Shown here: one piece after another, positions 1-11,593 of the stretch
How positions within the stretch are numbered: position 1 is the first letter of the stretch
Layout: every line of letters begins with the position of its first letter
Assembly: GCF_020520425.1 (NCBI RefSeq)
Contig: NC_079488.1
Span: 88,083,285 to 88,147,284 of the forward strand
DNA from: Spinacia oleracea
Lineage: Eukaryota; Streptophyta; Magnoliopsida; Caryophyllales; Amaranthaceae
Direction of reading: 5' to 3'
DNA length: 64,000 nt
Translations under genes and position numbers: made by a program
The notes under the pieces: model-generated
The model's input: the letters and a program-made list of their open reading frames with translations, nothing else
What the model was told of the DNA's origin: nothing
The model's database searches: none

Positions 1-173
1 CCCGGATTTTCATGAATGCTCTAGTGGTCCTAAGCCTTAAGGACTCTCATAGGGGATTGGGCGTAACCCCCACATTCACATAGGTAAGTTCATCAAGTTT
101 GTACCGTCACAAACCACCTTTTCAAGGCTATGAACTTATTAAGAGCCTTAGCTCAACCTTACGCATATGACAG

Positions 174-1385
174 TTAGAAAAATACTACATCACTTTTATT
201 ATTAGGAAGGGTAGTAGTAACAAACATGAGTTCTTTTGTGATTTCGTTTGACCCATTGAACTTAGATTTCCTAAGATGGGTGTCAAGCACCATTTTTCTA
301 CAAAGGCCTTTGGTGAGAGGATCTGCAATATTCCTCTCGGACTTTACATACTCGAGTGATATTACATTTTTTCTGATCAGATCTCTAACTATAGCATGCC
401 TTAAGCGAATATGCCTTCTCTTTCCATTATAGGCTTGATTTTTCGCTACCCCAATTGCAGCTTGTGAGTCACAATGCATTGAAACTGATGGAGCTGGTTT
501 CCCCCACAATGGAATATCAGCAAGCAAACTCCTTATCCATTCAGCTTCCTGTCCTGCCAATTCTAAAGCAATAAACTCAGATTCCATAGTAGATTTGGCA
601 ATGCAAGTTTTTTTAGATGATTTCCATGATATAGCTCCTCCAGCAAGAGTAAAAACATAGCCACTAGTAGATTGAATTTCATCACTATCCGACACCCAAT
701 TGGCATCACAATATCCCTCAAGAACACAAGGTGCTCTATGATAATGTAAACCCCAATTGATAGTGCCTTTCAAATACTTCAATAATCTAATCAATGCATT
801 CCAGTGATCTTGATTAGGATTATGAGTATATCTACTCAATCTACTAACCGCATATGCTATATCAGGTCTAGTGTAGTTCATCAAAAACATCAAACTTCCA
901 ATAATCTTGGCATATTGTTCCTGTGATACAGAATTACCTTTGTTCTTTTTCAAATGAATACTAGAATCATATGGGGTTTGCACTGGAGTGCAGTCAAATT
1001 GACCAAATTTCTTTAAAATCTTTTCAATATAATGAGATTGGTTTAAAGACATCCCATATGAAGTTCTAGTAATCTTTATGCCAAGAATCACATCTGCCTC
1101 TCCTAAATCCTTCATCTCAAAACAAGAATTTAGGAAAGCCTTGGTTTCGTTCACTATGTCTATATTGGTACCAAAAATTAACATGTCATCCACGTATAGA
1201 CATATGAAAACGCAACCAAGTTTTGAAAGTTTGGAATACACACAAGCATCAGAATCATTTACCTGAAAGCCATTAGAAATAATAGTTTGATGAAATTTGT
1301 CATACCATTGTTTAGGTGCTTGTTTTAATCCATACAATGATCTAATGAGCCTGCATACCTTATCTTCCTGTCCAGGACAACACAT
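174..1385 (-). pseudogene. Copia copy A C-terminal reverse transcriptase and RNase H
   Basis: This is the frameshifted continuation of the integrase/RT frame. It begins with the [10 protein letters not shown] motif, then the RT catalytic box [11 protein letters not shown] near residue 65, the [13 protein letters not shown] connection, and an RNase H domain ([31 protein letters not shown]). It ends with the [10 protein letters not shown] motif typical of the Copia C-terminus. The catalytic aspartates of RT and the first RNase H aspartate are visible. It overlaps the preceding open frame by 61 bases, consistent with a small indel in an originally continuous pol. Confidence 0.85.
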
Positions 1386-3076
1386 CCCTCTGGTTGCTTC
1401 ATATAAATTTCTTCATTCAAATCACCATTCAAAAAAGCAGTTTTTACATCCATTTGATGCACAACAAGATCATGAATGGATGCAAGTGCAATTAAGACTC
1501 TAATGGTGGCAACTTTAGTGACAGGAGAATATGTATCAAAATAGTCTACACCATGCTTTTGACGATGACCTCCTACCACAAGCCTAGCTTTATACTTAAT
1601 CAAGGATCCTTTTGGAGTATGTTTCTTAGTAAAAATCCACTTACTACATAAGGGCTTGCAACCTCTAGGAAGATCAGACAAAATCCAAGTGTTATTACTC
1701 ATGATAGACTCAATTTCACTATTTATGGCCTCTAACCAAAAATTTGAATCAATTGACCTCATAGCTTCTCCATAGGATCTAGGGTTTTCTTCTAAGAGAA
1801 ATGCATCAACTTCTTGCTCGTCTAATAACTCTTTCTCAATTAGGAAGGCAGTAATAAAATCGGGTCCAAAGCTAGACTCAGTTCTAGTTCTTTTACTCCT
1901 TTTAGGTTCTAGAGTCTCACTAGATGATGCAATGTCATGATGCACAATGGAAGGTGGAGATGCAACAGGTAAGCATGCTTGAACATTAACTTTCATAGGA
2001 AAAATATGCTCAAAAAACTCTACATCCCTTGACTCACGAATTGGTCCAAAACCAGATGCATCCTTAAGAATGAATCTATATGCAGCACTGTTGGACGCAT
2101 AACCTATAAAAATACCATCCACGGTTTTAGGTCCAATCTTACTCCTTTGGAAATCAGGAAGTCCTATTTTTCCCAAACACCCCCACACTTTAAGGTAACC
2201 CAAATTAGGCTTAAACCCTTTCCACAATTCATATGGGGTTTTATCTAATTTCTTATGGGGAACACGGTTAAGCACATAGCAAGCAGAAAGAATTGCCTCA
2301 CCCCACATGTTAGTAGGCATACCAGAACTTATAAGCATAGCATTCATCATATCCTTAAGTGTCCTATTTTTGCGTTCAGCTATTCCATTCTGTTCTGGGG
2401 TATAAGGAGCTGTAACCTCATGAATAATCCCATTAGCTTCACAAAATTTCTTTAAAGGAGTTCCATCATATTCACCACCTCTATCTGATCTAACTCTCTT
2501 TATTTTCAGGTCTAATTGGTTTTCAACCTCAGCCTTATAAATATGGAATTTCTCTTCTGCCTCATCTTTAGTACTCAATAAATAGACCTTACAATAACGA
2601 GAAAAATCATCTACAAAGGTAATATAATAACGTTTTCCTCCTCTACTCATGGAATTCTTAAAGTCGCCTAAGTCACTATGAATTAGTTCTAGTAGGGTAG
2701 AAGATCGACATACATTCTTATTAAAGGCTTTTTTCGGGTGCTTAGCTTCTACACAAACTTCACATTTGTCAAAAGAGGTATTACTAAAATCTGGAATAAG
2801 ACTAAGTTGTTTGAGTCTCTTGACAGATGCAACATTCACATGACCTAGTCTAGAATGCCATAAAGAAACTGACTCAGCAATATAAACAGAAGCAGGATTA
2901 TTATTATTATCAGTCACAACATCAAGCACAAATAAACCCCCATTACAAAATCCCTTACCCACAAATTCACCATTTCTGGTAAGTACAAGTTTATCAGATT
3001 CAAAAGTTAACTTGATACTTGCTTTGTTAAGTAAAGCACCAGAAATGAGGTTCCTGCGGATATCGGGTACATGCAA
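1325..3076 (-). pseudogene. Copia copy A integrase and N-terminal reverse transcriptase
   Basis: This continues the upstream frame after the stop at 3083. It contains the GAG-pre-integrase motif (LWHSRLGHVN) and an integrase core with HSDLGDF, FVDDFSRY, the SDRGGEY segment and the glutamate region PYTPEQNGIAERKNRTL. The start of reverse transcriptase follows (YKARLVVGGHRQKHGVDY, QMDVKTAFLNGDL). The frame is lost after the [14 protein letters not shown] motif; the rest of RT lies in another frame from about 1385 down. The first residue of the open stretch (TTG at 3076) is not a real start. Confidence 0.85.
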
Positions 3077-3082
3077 AACATT

Positions 3083-4240
3083 TTACAAAGCAATAGTTTT
3101 TCCAGAAGTAAGCTTTAGAAAAACTTTTCCTTTGCCAAGTACACTCACGGTGCTTGAGTTGCCCATGAAGACACATTCTCCTTCAGAAACTTTTTCATAG
3201 TCTTGAAACATTTCCTTGCTCGAACAAATGTGGCGAGTTGCTCCAGTATCAACAACCCATTCAGTCACGTTGCTCACCAGATTTACCTCGGACACAACAG
3301 CAGCAATGATGTCTTCAGTGAGATTAGCTTGAGGCTTGTTCTCCTTTGGCTTGTTCCCAGGTCCATGTCCTTGCCTGCATTCCCTAGCTGAATGACCATA
3401 CTTACCGCAAGTATAGCAATTTCCTTTAAACTGCCTTTTCTCCTTGTTGTTGTTCTGCCTTGTACCATGGAACTGATTTGGACCCTTGCCTTTCGGTCCC
3501 TTATTATAACCTGCATTTCTTTTAGTTTCAACAAGATTAGCAGTAGAGGAAGAATGGTCAGTAGTTTTTCCCTTGGTTTGGATACGGTTCTGCTCTTCAA
3601 TCTTAATGTGGGAAACGAGTTCTTGAAGGGTAAAGTCTTTTTGTTTGTGTTTCATGGAATGGACATAGGTTTGCCAAGAAGGGGGTAATTTCTCAAGGAG
3701 ACAATTGGCTTGGAAAAGCTCACAGATTTTCATACCCTCAGCAACAATATCAGCACATAAATGTTCATACTCGTGAACTTGATCAAGGACAGGCTTATCA
3801 TCAGTCATACGGAAATTTAACCAACGACTACAAGCATATTTCTTAGTCCCAAAATCATCAGTTCCATACTTAGTTTTCAGAGCATCCCGAATTTCCATAG
3901 CATTCTTAGACTTACTATAAATCATATAAAGAGAAGCAGTCATGTAGTGCAACAACATCCCACGACAGGTTTTGTTATCTTTCTCAAAATCCCTAGTGGA
4001 ATTAGCAGGGGCAGCAATAACAGTAAGACAATAATCTACCCCAATTTGACCCAAGAAAAACTCCATCTTATCAGACCACATCTTATAATTCTTCCCATCG
4101 AAAGGATCTAACTTAGACATATCAGGGATGAAAGGGTTGGGAAGCATGGCAGAAGTAAAAGGGATAGCAGTAGGGATATGACCAGCCATTGTAAAAATAA
4201 AACACGGAAGAAAAAATTCAACTTTAGATTGTAGGAACAA
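3083..4240 (-). CDS. Copia copy A gag plus start of protease
   Basis: The 385-codon open frame starts at ATG 4240. The N-terminal half is a Copia gag domain, containing a FDGKNYKMWSDKMEFFL-like segment. A CCHC zinc knuckle (CYTCGKYGHSAREC) follows near residue 275, then the aspartic protease signature WVVDTGATRHIC. The frame ends at TAA 3083-3085. The next 583 codons downstream are in the same frame and continue the protease/GAG-pre-integrase region, so this TAA is a single premature stop and not a natural gag terminator. Gag would form the virus-like particle and package the element RNA. Confidence 0.85.
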   Translation of the reverse strand: MFLQSKVEFFLPCFIFTMAGHIPTAIPFTSAMLPNPFIPDMSKLDPFDGKNYKMWSDKMEFFLGQIGVDYCLTVIAAPANSTRDFEKDNKTCRGMLLHYMTASLYMIYSKSKNAMEIRDALKTKYGTDDFGTKKYACSRWLNFRMTDDKPVLDQVHEYEHLCADIVAEGMKICELFQANCLLEKLPPSWQTYVHSMKHKQKDFTLQELVSHIKIEEQNRIQTKGKTTDHSSSTANLVETKRNAGYNKGPKGKGPNQFHGTRQNNNKEKRQFKGNCYTCGKYGHSARECRQGHGPGNKPKENKPQANLTEDIIAAVVSEVNLVSNVTEWVVDTGATRHICSSKEMFQDYEKVSEGECVFMGNSSTVSVLGKGKVFLKLTSGKTIAL

Positions 4241-4878
4241 TGACTAGTAATGAACGAATAAACTTATCTTTAACCAAGTCGTGGCGTGTATGAACACTGC
4301 CCTAAAGTTGAATTTGCCCCGTTACGTACACACGGCCTCTTGACAATCAACCTCCAGGGTTACACGACATCTATCTCGTTGGTGTAGTACAAAAAGATAG
4401 TTTGAAAACGAAATTGAACGTTGCCCAAAATGAATCAGAGAGTATGTGTTTGAGAGGAAAATTTTCGGAGAGCAATTTTTCTGTGTTTTTGTTTGTGAAG
4501 GAGGAAGCCAAAATAAATAACGGAAGGCTGAAGAATTATTTCGGGAAGGAAATAAATTCGGTAATCAATTAGAATCAATCAACAACTCAATTTCCGGAAT
4601 AAAATCTGTAACCGTTATGGAAAATATTCGGTTACCAAAATACAACAACTAGCCGTTACACGGGATTGATTGGTGGCAAAAAGGGCCCCACCCACACCCA
4701 CACCCACACCCACACCCGCGAACGCGTCGCGCCACTCGCCCGAGCCCGGCCCGGCCCGGCCCGCGCGCGCGCGTGTGCGGTGGCCTAGAGCCTCCTCTCA
4801 AGTCTTCTAACAAACCTATTAGTGGAGTGAGGATATATAAAGTGGGTAAAACTCTTATTTTTTTGTCAATGTGGGACA
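4241..4878 (-). other. Probable 5' LTR/leader of Copia copy A
   Basis: The stretch lies directly upstream of gag and has no coding content on the element strand. It holds a GC-rich block (about 4715-4775), a TATA-like sequence and an LTR-like TGTCCCACATTG start near 4878. Without the partner LTR the boundary between LTR and leader cannot be fixed. Confidence 0.45.
4687..4717. repeat. Hexanucleotide microsatellite (CACCCA)n
   Basis: About five uninterrupted copies of a CCCACA-type hexamer sit next to a GC-rich CCGG/CGCG stretch (4718-4777), inside the probable LTR of Copia copy A. Confidence 0.9.
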
Positions 4879-4925
4879 AGCACAATTTTCATTCTTTTGA
4901 AGCATCACTACCTATACTTCCAACA

Positions 4926-5860
4926 TGCTACTGTTATTCTAGGATTCTACTATTAGCATTATCCTAGTCTAACTCTAATATATTAGAAACGTCCAAGACT
5001 AGAGTCATAGTTGTACTACTATTCTAGTTTAACATCCTCTCAAGTTGGAGCATGAAGATTTCGAATGCCCATCTTGCCAAGAAATAATAACTCGAATTGT
5101 GCTTTTCTCAATGCTTTGGTGAAAATATCTACTAGCTAATTGCACCTTCGTTGAGACGTTTGAAGGACAAATAATACGTTCTTTGATTGCATCACGTATA
5201 AAGAGACAGTCTCCTTCAATATGTTTTATCCGTTCATGAAACACTGGATTTTGTGCAATGTGAAGGGCGGGCTGACTATCACAAAACACACTCATACCCT
5301 GCTTATGCTCTACACCCAAATCTTGAAGTAGCCAATTCAACCATTTTATCTCACAAGTTAACGCTGCCATAGAACGATATTCAGCTTCTGCCGACGAACG
5401 TGAAACTTTATGTTGTTTCTTAGTCTTCCAAAGACACAGGAGAAAGACCTAGCAGAACAAACCATCCGGTTAACGAACGACGAGTTAATAGGCAACTAGC
5501 CCAGTCCGAGTCACAACATTCCTCTAGTTGCAGTGCACTGTCAGAACGTAAAAGAATACCTTGACCCGGACACTTTTTCAAGTATCGCACTACCCTTCAT
5601 GTTGCTTCCCAATGCTCCTCCTTTGATGCTTGCATAAATTGGGACAAAATGTGTACTGAATATGCCAAATTTGGTCTGGTTACTGCCAAGTAAATTAAAC
5701 GACCTACTAGGCGCATGTACTTCTCCCCATCATCCATCTCTTTTCCTTCTGTGAGAGCTAATTTGTGATTTTGCTCCATTGGAAAACCTGCAGGCTTTGC
5801 ACCCAAAAGACCTGTTTCTAAAATAATATCTAGTGCATATTTTCTTTGACACACGTAATA
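4926..5860 (-). mobile_element. Degenerate Copia remnant: RT/RNase H end and short 3' LTR piece
   Basis: Two minus-strand open fragments belong to the C-terminus of a Copia pol. 5597-5854 carries a GRLIYLAVTRPNLAYSVHILSQF segment, and 5029-5370 carries the RNase H tail ([33 protein letters not shown]). They are separated by frameshifts and a short indel region. A polypurine-like stretch at about 5034-5045 (CTTGAGAGG on the minus strand) is followed by TGTTAAAC, so 4926-5032 is likely what remains of the 3' LTR. The right side is cut off at about 5860 by an AT-rich (TA)n stretch; gag, integrase and most of RT are missing. Confidence 0.75.
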
Positions 5861-6638
5861 AATTTACATATATATATATACAAATAGTTTGATCGATGAA
5901 TTGAAACACACCGCAATATTTGTCCTCTTCCTGAATTTAGGATGGGGCAAGAAAAAAGTTAGAGAGAAAAAGAAAGCAAAGTAGTGATGTTCCGAAAGAG
6001 ATAGTTGCAAACATACTTGCGAAACTTCCTGTGAAAACAATCTTCCGGTGCAAAACAGTTTGCAAAGAATTCTACGACATTATCTCAGAATCAAACTTGG
6101 CTGAATTACATTACCAAAACCCTCACCTTAGCCTTATAAGTCTCCGAAATATCCCTTACGAACGATTAATTAAACCAGTACAGTAACCACTTCTTTATGA
6201 TCGAAGGCTACAAAAGTAGTTATAATTATAAATTCGAGTCTTGTAATTTCGCAAATTTGGTTGATTTTATTTACGGCTATGAGATTGTTAATTCTTGTAG
6301 AGGTATTGTTCTTCTAAGAAAAGAATCACGTTATTGCAGTGAAGGTGATTCTTTAGAATATTTTTATAACTCTGTTATGGTATGCAACCCGATAACTCTG
6401 TTATGACAGATGTAGATAATTGTCGTTCTGAACTTGAGTTATGGGTGATGAATGATTCTTGGAGCAAATGTTATGTGATTCAGAGTATGCTACATAACCA
6501 CATTATCAATTCTAAGTATTTGGACTTCAAATTTTTTGAGGATATTCACAGTGGTATTATTGTTTTCTTGATCCAATTCAAAAATTCATGTAAACTTATG
6601 AAAAATTCATGTCAACTTATCACTTATGATCCTAGAAT

Positions 6639-7021
6639 TGATGAAATCGAACAAACAATGTGAACAAAGCTTGAGCAATACACAAACAATGGAGCTCATC
6701 AACTGTAAACTGAGTTGATGAGGAGAGAATAATTCTTTTATTACTAACTTGCTTAGAGTACAAGCTGATATTATGAAACGTAGTAAATAGAATAATGCTA
6801 AGGATAAAACTTATATAGTAGGAGCAATGATGTGCTGTCTCAACCAATCAGAAGAGAGGAGCTTGCTGACAACCAATCAGATATCAACTCACTAACAAAC
6901 AAACTGCCATGTCAGCATGTCAGTTATGGAATTCAGTTACAAGAGGAATCATCCTGTGTGTGCGTATGCATGACTGCTACTGTGTGGCATCTCTGGTGCA
7001 ACTATGTCATGCTGTCCAACA
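6639..7021 (-). repeat. 3' LTR of Copia copy B
   Basis: The LTR begins TGATGAAATCG and ends GTCCAACA on the + strand. On the element strand it runs TGTTGG...TTCATCA. A TATATAAG-type box lies near 6810-6817 on the minus strand. The C-terminal 24 or so codons of the polyprotein run into this LTR (stop at 6949). Confidence 0.97.
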
Positions 7022-9441
7022 CCCCCCCTCAAGCTAGGGGTGACAGAGGAAAGTCCTAGCTTGGACAATAAATCATTGAACTGAGGAGAGGGTAAAGCTT
7101 TGGTGAACACATCTGCAAGTTGTGAATGTGTAGGCAAATAAGTTAGTTGAATCAAACCTTCCAAAACCTTATCCCTTGTGAAATGGCAATCGATTTCAAT
7201 GTGTTTAGTTCTCTCATGAAAAACTGGATTCTTGCCTATGTAAATTGCTGATTGATTGTCACAATGTAAGGTCACTGGTTTCAAGTTGGTGACACCAATC
7301 TCCTCTAGGAGCCTAACCAACCAAGTAACCTCTGAAGCATCTGCAGCCATGGCCCTGTACTCAGCTTCAGAGGAGCTTTTAGAAACTGTTCCTTGCTTCT
7401 TTGATTTCCATGAAACTGGTGAGTTACCAAACAATAACACATATCCAGTGACAGATTTTCTGGTGTTGGGGCAAGCAGCCCAATCACTATCAGAAAAGGC
7501 TTGCAATGTGAGAGAATTTGTAGCTCTAAGAAGGATACCTTGTCCTGCAGTATGAGCAACATACCTAAGAACATGATGCAGAGCTGAAACATGAGGAATT
7601 CTTGGTAGGTGCATAAACTGACTTAGAAGTTGAACAGCAAAACACAGATCTGGTCTGGTGTGAGTGAGGAAATTCAGCTTGCCAACCAATGTTCTGTAGT
7701 GTTCTGGCTTCTCATAAGGCATCCCCTCATCTGAAAACAACTTAGTATTGAGAGAGAGAGGTGTTGCTGCAGTTTTGTGAAGATCAAAATCACAATCTGT
7801 CAGGAGTGATTTAGTGAACTTTTTCTGTGTAAGCACAACACCTTCTGGTAAGTATCCAACCTCAATGCCAAGGAAAAAACTCATGATTCCCAAATCTTTA
7901 ATGCTAAACACATCATCCAAATGTTTCTTGAGAGCTGTAATGGTAGGTAGATGATCTCCTGTAAGCAAAATGTCATCCACATACACAACAGCTAAAGTGA
8001 TGTGAGTGTCAGTTTTCTTAATGAATAAAGAATAGTCATTCTTGGACTGTATGAAACCCAGAAGATGTAGTTCACCATGGAGCTTGGCAAACCACTGCCT
8101 GGAAGCTTGTTTGAGTCCATATAAGGATTTTTTTAGTTTGCAAACTTGATTATCAGGATTTGGAATTCCTTCAGGCATTTTCATGTAAACTTCCTCATGG
8201 AGATCCCCATGTAGGAATGCATTGTTTACATCTAGCTGGTAGATTGTCCATTTCATGCTTGCTGCATAAGCAATAATACATCTCACAGTGGACATCTTAA
8301 CTACAGGAGAAAAAGTCTCTTCATAGTCAATGCCAAACTTCTGTGTAAAACCTTGAGCTACCAATCTGGCTTTACATCTTTCAAGAGAACCATCAGCTTT
8401 AAGTTTAACCTTGAACACCCATTTGCAGCCAATAGGTTTCTTTCCAGCTGGTAGTGCAACCACTTCCCATGTGTCATTGTGCAACAAGGCTTGAATCTCC
8501 TTTTCCATGGCTTGAACCCATTCTGGTTTCTGAACAGCCTCCTTATAACTTCTAGGTTCAGTCATATTTTCAAGCAGAACAACCATGGCATGATGACTAT
8601 CTGGAAGATTCTTGTAAGAAACAAGATTGCACCAATGTGTAGCTGTGTAACAATGGTAGTTGTCCAAATAGGAAGGTGGTTTGTGAGTTCTACCAGATGT
8701 TCTAGGGAGTTGGGATGAGATTGGTGGTGTAACAACAGAACTGGTAATAGAAGAAACAGAAGAAGAGAGAAGAGAAGAATCAGGTGGAGAATTAGATTGA
8801 GAGAAAGGTGTGAAAGGAGTGGAAGAAGAAGAAGAAGTTTCAGGAGAAGATGCAGATGTAAATGTTTGTGAAGGTGTGAAAGGAAGAATAGTGTTTGGGT
8901 CTGGTTGCAAAGGTGTATGAACTGGTAGGAAAAGATAAGAAGGAAAAGAAGAAGAATCTGGTGGAATTTCAGTGAGGAGATTGTTAGAATGATGAAATGG
9001 AAAGTGAGTTTCATGGAAAACAACATCTCTTGATACACTTATTTTTCCTGTTTTGGGATCCAGGACTTTGTAACCTTTCTGTGAGGGAGAATATCCAATG
9101 AAAACACAAGCTGTAGCTCTTGGATCAAACTTGGTTCTATGTGCTTTTGAGGTTGAAACATACACCAAACAACCAAAAGATCTCAAGTGTTCATAAAGGG
9201 GTTTGTGTCCATGAAGTTTCTCATAGGGAGTAAGGTTACCAATACTTTTTAATGGCATTCTATTGATGAGATATGTGGCACACAGTACACATTCTCCCCA
9301 ATACTTCATAGGCAGCTTAGACTGAAAGTGTAGAGACCTTGCAGTTTCAAGTAAATGTCTGTGTTTCCTCTCAACAACCCCATTTTGTTGAGGAGTACCA
9401 CTGCAACTAGTCTGTTGAACTATTCCCTTTTGTAGCAGAAC
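6949..9441 (-). pseudogene. Copia copy B C-terminal integrase, reverse transcriptase and RNase H
   Basis: This is the same frame as the preceding CDS, open from 9441 to TGA/TAG at 6949, with 44 codons between the premature stop and the first internal ATG at 9309. It shows the end of the integrase core (GTPQQNGVVERKHRHLLE), the RT motifs (CKARLVAQGFTQKFGIDY, YQLDVNNAFLHGDL, YGLKQASRQW, AVVYVDDILLTGD) and RNase H (DSDWAACPNTRKS, VSWKSKKQGTVSKSS, HCDNQSA, LADVFTKALP). All expected catalytic motifs appear intact. The only obvious defect in pol is the single stop upstream. Confidence 0.9.
7022..7036 (-). promoter_or_regulatory. Polypurine tract of Copia copy B
   Basis: The minus strand reads TTGAGGGGGG immediately before the TGTTGG start of the 3' LTR. 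This is the expected position for plus-strand DNA priming. It lies inside the coding frame (SLRGGVG). Confidence 0.9.
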
Positions 9442-11325
9442 TTATTTCATATCCCCTTCACACAGTTCCAAAGCATTGTCTGATCTAATACACAATACTT
9501 TTGAACTAAATTGTGTTTCAACCATATTCAGAAAAGAAATAATCACAGAAACTGCATCTGATTTAGATTTCAACAAGTGAGTCCAAGTTGTTCTTGTAAA
9601 ATCATCCACTATAGTAAGAAACATGGTACAACCAGTGTGAGTTTTGTGTTTATATGGACCCCAGGTGTCTAAATGGATCATCTGAAACATCTTAGTACTC
9701 TTTATGCTACTGACTGGAAATGAACTTCTAGGTTGTTTAGCTACAGGACATATTTGGCATATGCTATCATGTGCCAAAGGTGCTGCTAGACTATCAATCA
9801 CCATCTTTATTTTATGATAGGGAACATGTCCAAGTCTCATATGCCAAAGTTGTGCTGCAGCAGTGTTATTGCTGGAAGCTTTGAGGCAAGCAGCTGAAGA
9901 ATCTTCATTCACTTGTAGCTTGTTGTCATCCACACTGTATAGACCTGATCTGACACTACCAAGAACCTGTGGCCCTTTCATTGAATGGCCCTGAACATAG
10001 CATTTATCAGCTGTGAATGAGACTGTACAACTCTGATCTTTGCATAATTTATTGATGGATAACAGGTTGTAATGAAAATCAGGAACATGTAAGACTCCTT
10101 TTAACTGAATATGACAATTTAAAGTGACTGTTCCCTTATGATGCACTGCCACTTTTCTTCCATCAGGAATAGTAATGAACTCATTATCATCAAGTATAGC
10201 TTCATAAGTGTCAAACATGTTCAAGCTAGCACACATGTGATCTGATGCTCCACTATCCAATAGCCAACTAGATTTTGAATAGGTAAGAAAACAATATGTA
10301 TTACCTGCCATGAAGGCATGACCTGCAGTATCTCCTTCCTCATTCTGGTGTTCTGCTGCACTTGTCTTATCATTTTGTTGTTTGTTCAGAAGGCTCAACA
10401 GTTGAGTGCATTGTTCTGCAGTGAGAAAACCAGGTTGAGTCTGTGAGTGTTCTTTTTCTGCAGTAGTATAGTGTTGCTGCTGATATTCCATCAGATCTTC
10501 ATCTGTATAGCCTTCATCTGTGTAAGCAGCTCCTGCAACTCTTTTATCAGACTTAAAACCAGTGAAACCAGGTGGAAAACCATGCAATTTAAAACATCTT
10601 TCAGTGCTATGACCATTGACTTTACAATGATCACAGAAATAGATGGATGGCTTCTTATATGTTGTTGGCTTACTCCCAGCAGCCACACCATTATACTGAT
10701 AGTTGTTCTTGTAGTATGGTTGACTCTTGTAAGAGTTGTATCCACCTCTATTCTGATTGTCATTGTATCTCCTTCTGTCTGCTCCAAAAGCATGACTCTC
10801 ATGATGTGGTGCAGGTGCGCCAATCTCTCTTTGCTTTTCTTCTTGTGCCAGCATTCTGTAAGCATGAGATATTGTAGGCAAAGGTTGCATCATCAAGAGA
10901 CTTCCTCTGGTTGTAGCCAGATGTTCCCCCAATTTCATGAGAAATTGCATCAACCTTTGATCCTGTTGCATCTTAACAATCCTCTGAGTCAGATTACAAG
11001 TACACTGATTACAGGTACAAGTTGGCAATGGATTTGCTGCACTTATTTTATCCCATATTGACTTAATTTCTGTGAAGAACTCTGCTACTGTATGACCTCC
11101 TTGTGTGATCTCAGCTGATTGTTGTTCTAATGAGAACAATTGTGGTCCAGATACAAAACCTAACTTGTTCTTGGATGACATTGAAATCATCATGCTTCTT
11201 TTCCAATCTCCATAGCCTTCTCCTTTGAATTTAATCGAGACTAACTGACTAGCTGTGTTATCAGTTGGATGCAAGTAAAAAGGACTAGCAGGATCCTGAT
11301 TTGGGGCTAAAATTGGTGTTGCCAT
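9442..11325 (-). CDS. Copia copy B gag, protease and N-terminal integrase (ends at premature stop)
   Basis: The open frame has 627 codons from ATG 11325. The gag start (FKGEGYGDWKRSMMISMSS) is followed at about residue 60 by an abrupt jump to PQLFSLEQQSAEITQGG, then IKSIWDKI. The helical gag segment usually present between these parts seems to be missing, suggesting an in-frame deletion near 11140. Next come a CCHC knuckle (CDHCKVNGHSTERC), the protease box WLLDSGASDHM, a pre-integrase LWHMRLGHV motif and the integrase core (LDTWGPY, IVDDFTRTTW, RSDNALE). TAA 9442-9444 interrupts integrase; the same frame is open again immediately downstream. Confidence 0.9.
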   Translation of the reverse strand: MATPILAPNQDPASPFYLHPTDNTASQLVSIKFKGEGYGDWKRSMMISMSSKNKLGFVSGPQLFSLEQQSAEITQGGHTVAEFFTEIKSIWDKISAANPLPTCTCNQCTCNLTQRIVKMQQDQRLMQFLMKLGEHLATTRGSLLMMQPLPTISHAYRMLAQEEKQREIGAPAPHHESHAFGADRRRYNDNQNRGGYNSYKSQPYYKNNYQYNGVAAGSKPTTYKKPSIYFCDHCKVNGHSTERCFKLHGFPPGFTGFKSDKRVAGAAYTDEGYTDEDLMEYQQQHYTTAEKEHSQTQPGFLTAEQCTQLLSLLNKQQNDKTSAAEHQNEEGDTAGHAFMAGNTYCFLTYSKSSWLLDSGASDHMCASLNMFDTYEAILDDNEFITIPDGRKVAVHHKGTVTLNCHIQLKGVLHVPDFHYNLLSINKLCKDQSCTVSFTADKCYVQGHSMKGPQVLGSVRSGLYSVDDNKLQVNEDSSAACLKASSNNTAAAQLWHMRLGHVPYHKIKMVIDSLAAPLAHDSICQICPVAKQPRSSFPVSSIKSTKMFQMIHLDTWGPYKHKTHTGCTMFLTIVDDFTRTTWTHLLKSKSDAVSVIISFLNMVETQFSSKVLCIRSDNALELCEGDMK

Positions 11326-11581
11326 TCTATTCTAGATAGAAATGCAGTAATGCAATAATTTGAGAGAGTAACCAGCAAAAGATTTCAATGAAACTTTCAA
11401 GAAGATTTCAGCAGAAACACAGAATTGGCAGAAGAAGTTCCTAATCAATCAGCAATTAGGAATACAGACAACAAAGAAGAAATGAGGATTAACAGACCTC
11501 AAAATCGAAGAACTCAGAATTTTGATTGAATTGTACCAACAGAATAGGAGAGAAAATCTGATCCAGGATCTTGATTCTACT

Positions 11582-11593
11582 GCTCTGATACCA
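11582..11593 (-). promoter_or_regulatory. Primer-binding site, initiator-Met tRNA type
   Basis: The minus strand reads TGGTATCAGAGC directly next to the 5' LTR. This is the standard plant Copia site complementary to the 3' end of initiator tRNA-Met. Confidence 0.95.

Larger units (their letters stand above)
1..4878 (-). mobile_element. Ty1/copia LTR retrotransposon (copy A), left end outside window
   Basis: The minus strand encodes gag, protease, integrase, reverse transcriptase and RNase H in the Copia order between 4240 and 174. The 3' side (1-173) is non-coding and the 3' LTR is not recognisable, so the element probably continues left of the window. The 5' side (4241-4878) looks like leader plus LTR: on the minus strand it begins TGTCCCACATTG and has a TATATA-like box near 4830-4840. 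I found no standard initiator-Met primer-binding site, so the right boundary is provisional. The reading frame is broken once by a stop (3083-3085) and once by a frameshift near 1325-1385, so this copy cannot make a full polyprotein. Confidence 0.85.

Noticed and set aside
8562-9038. 158-aa Leu-rich ORF inside Copia copy B
   Set aside because: It is a shifted frame of the Ser/Thr/Pro-rich linker between integrase and RT.
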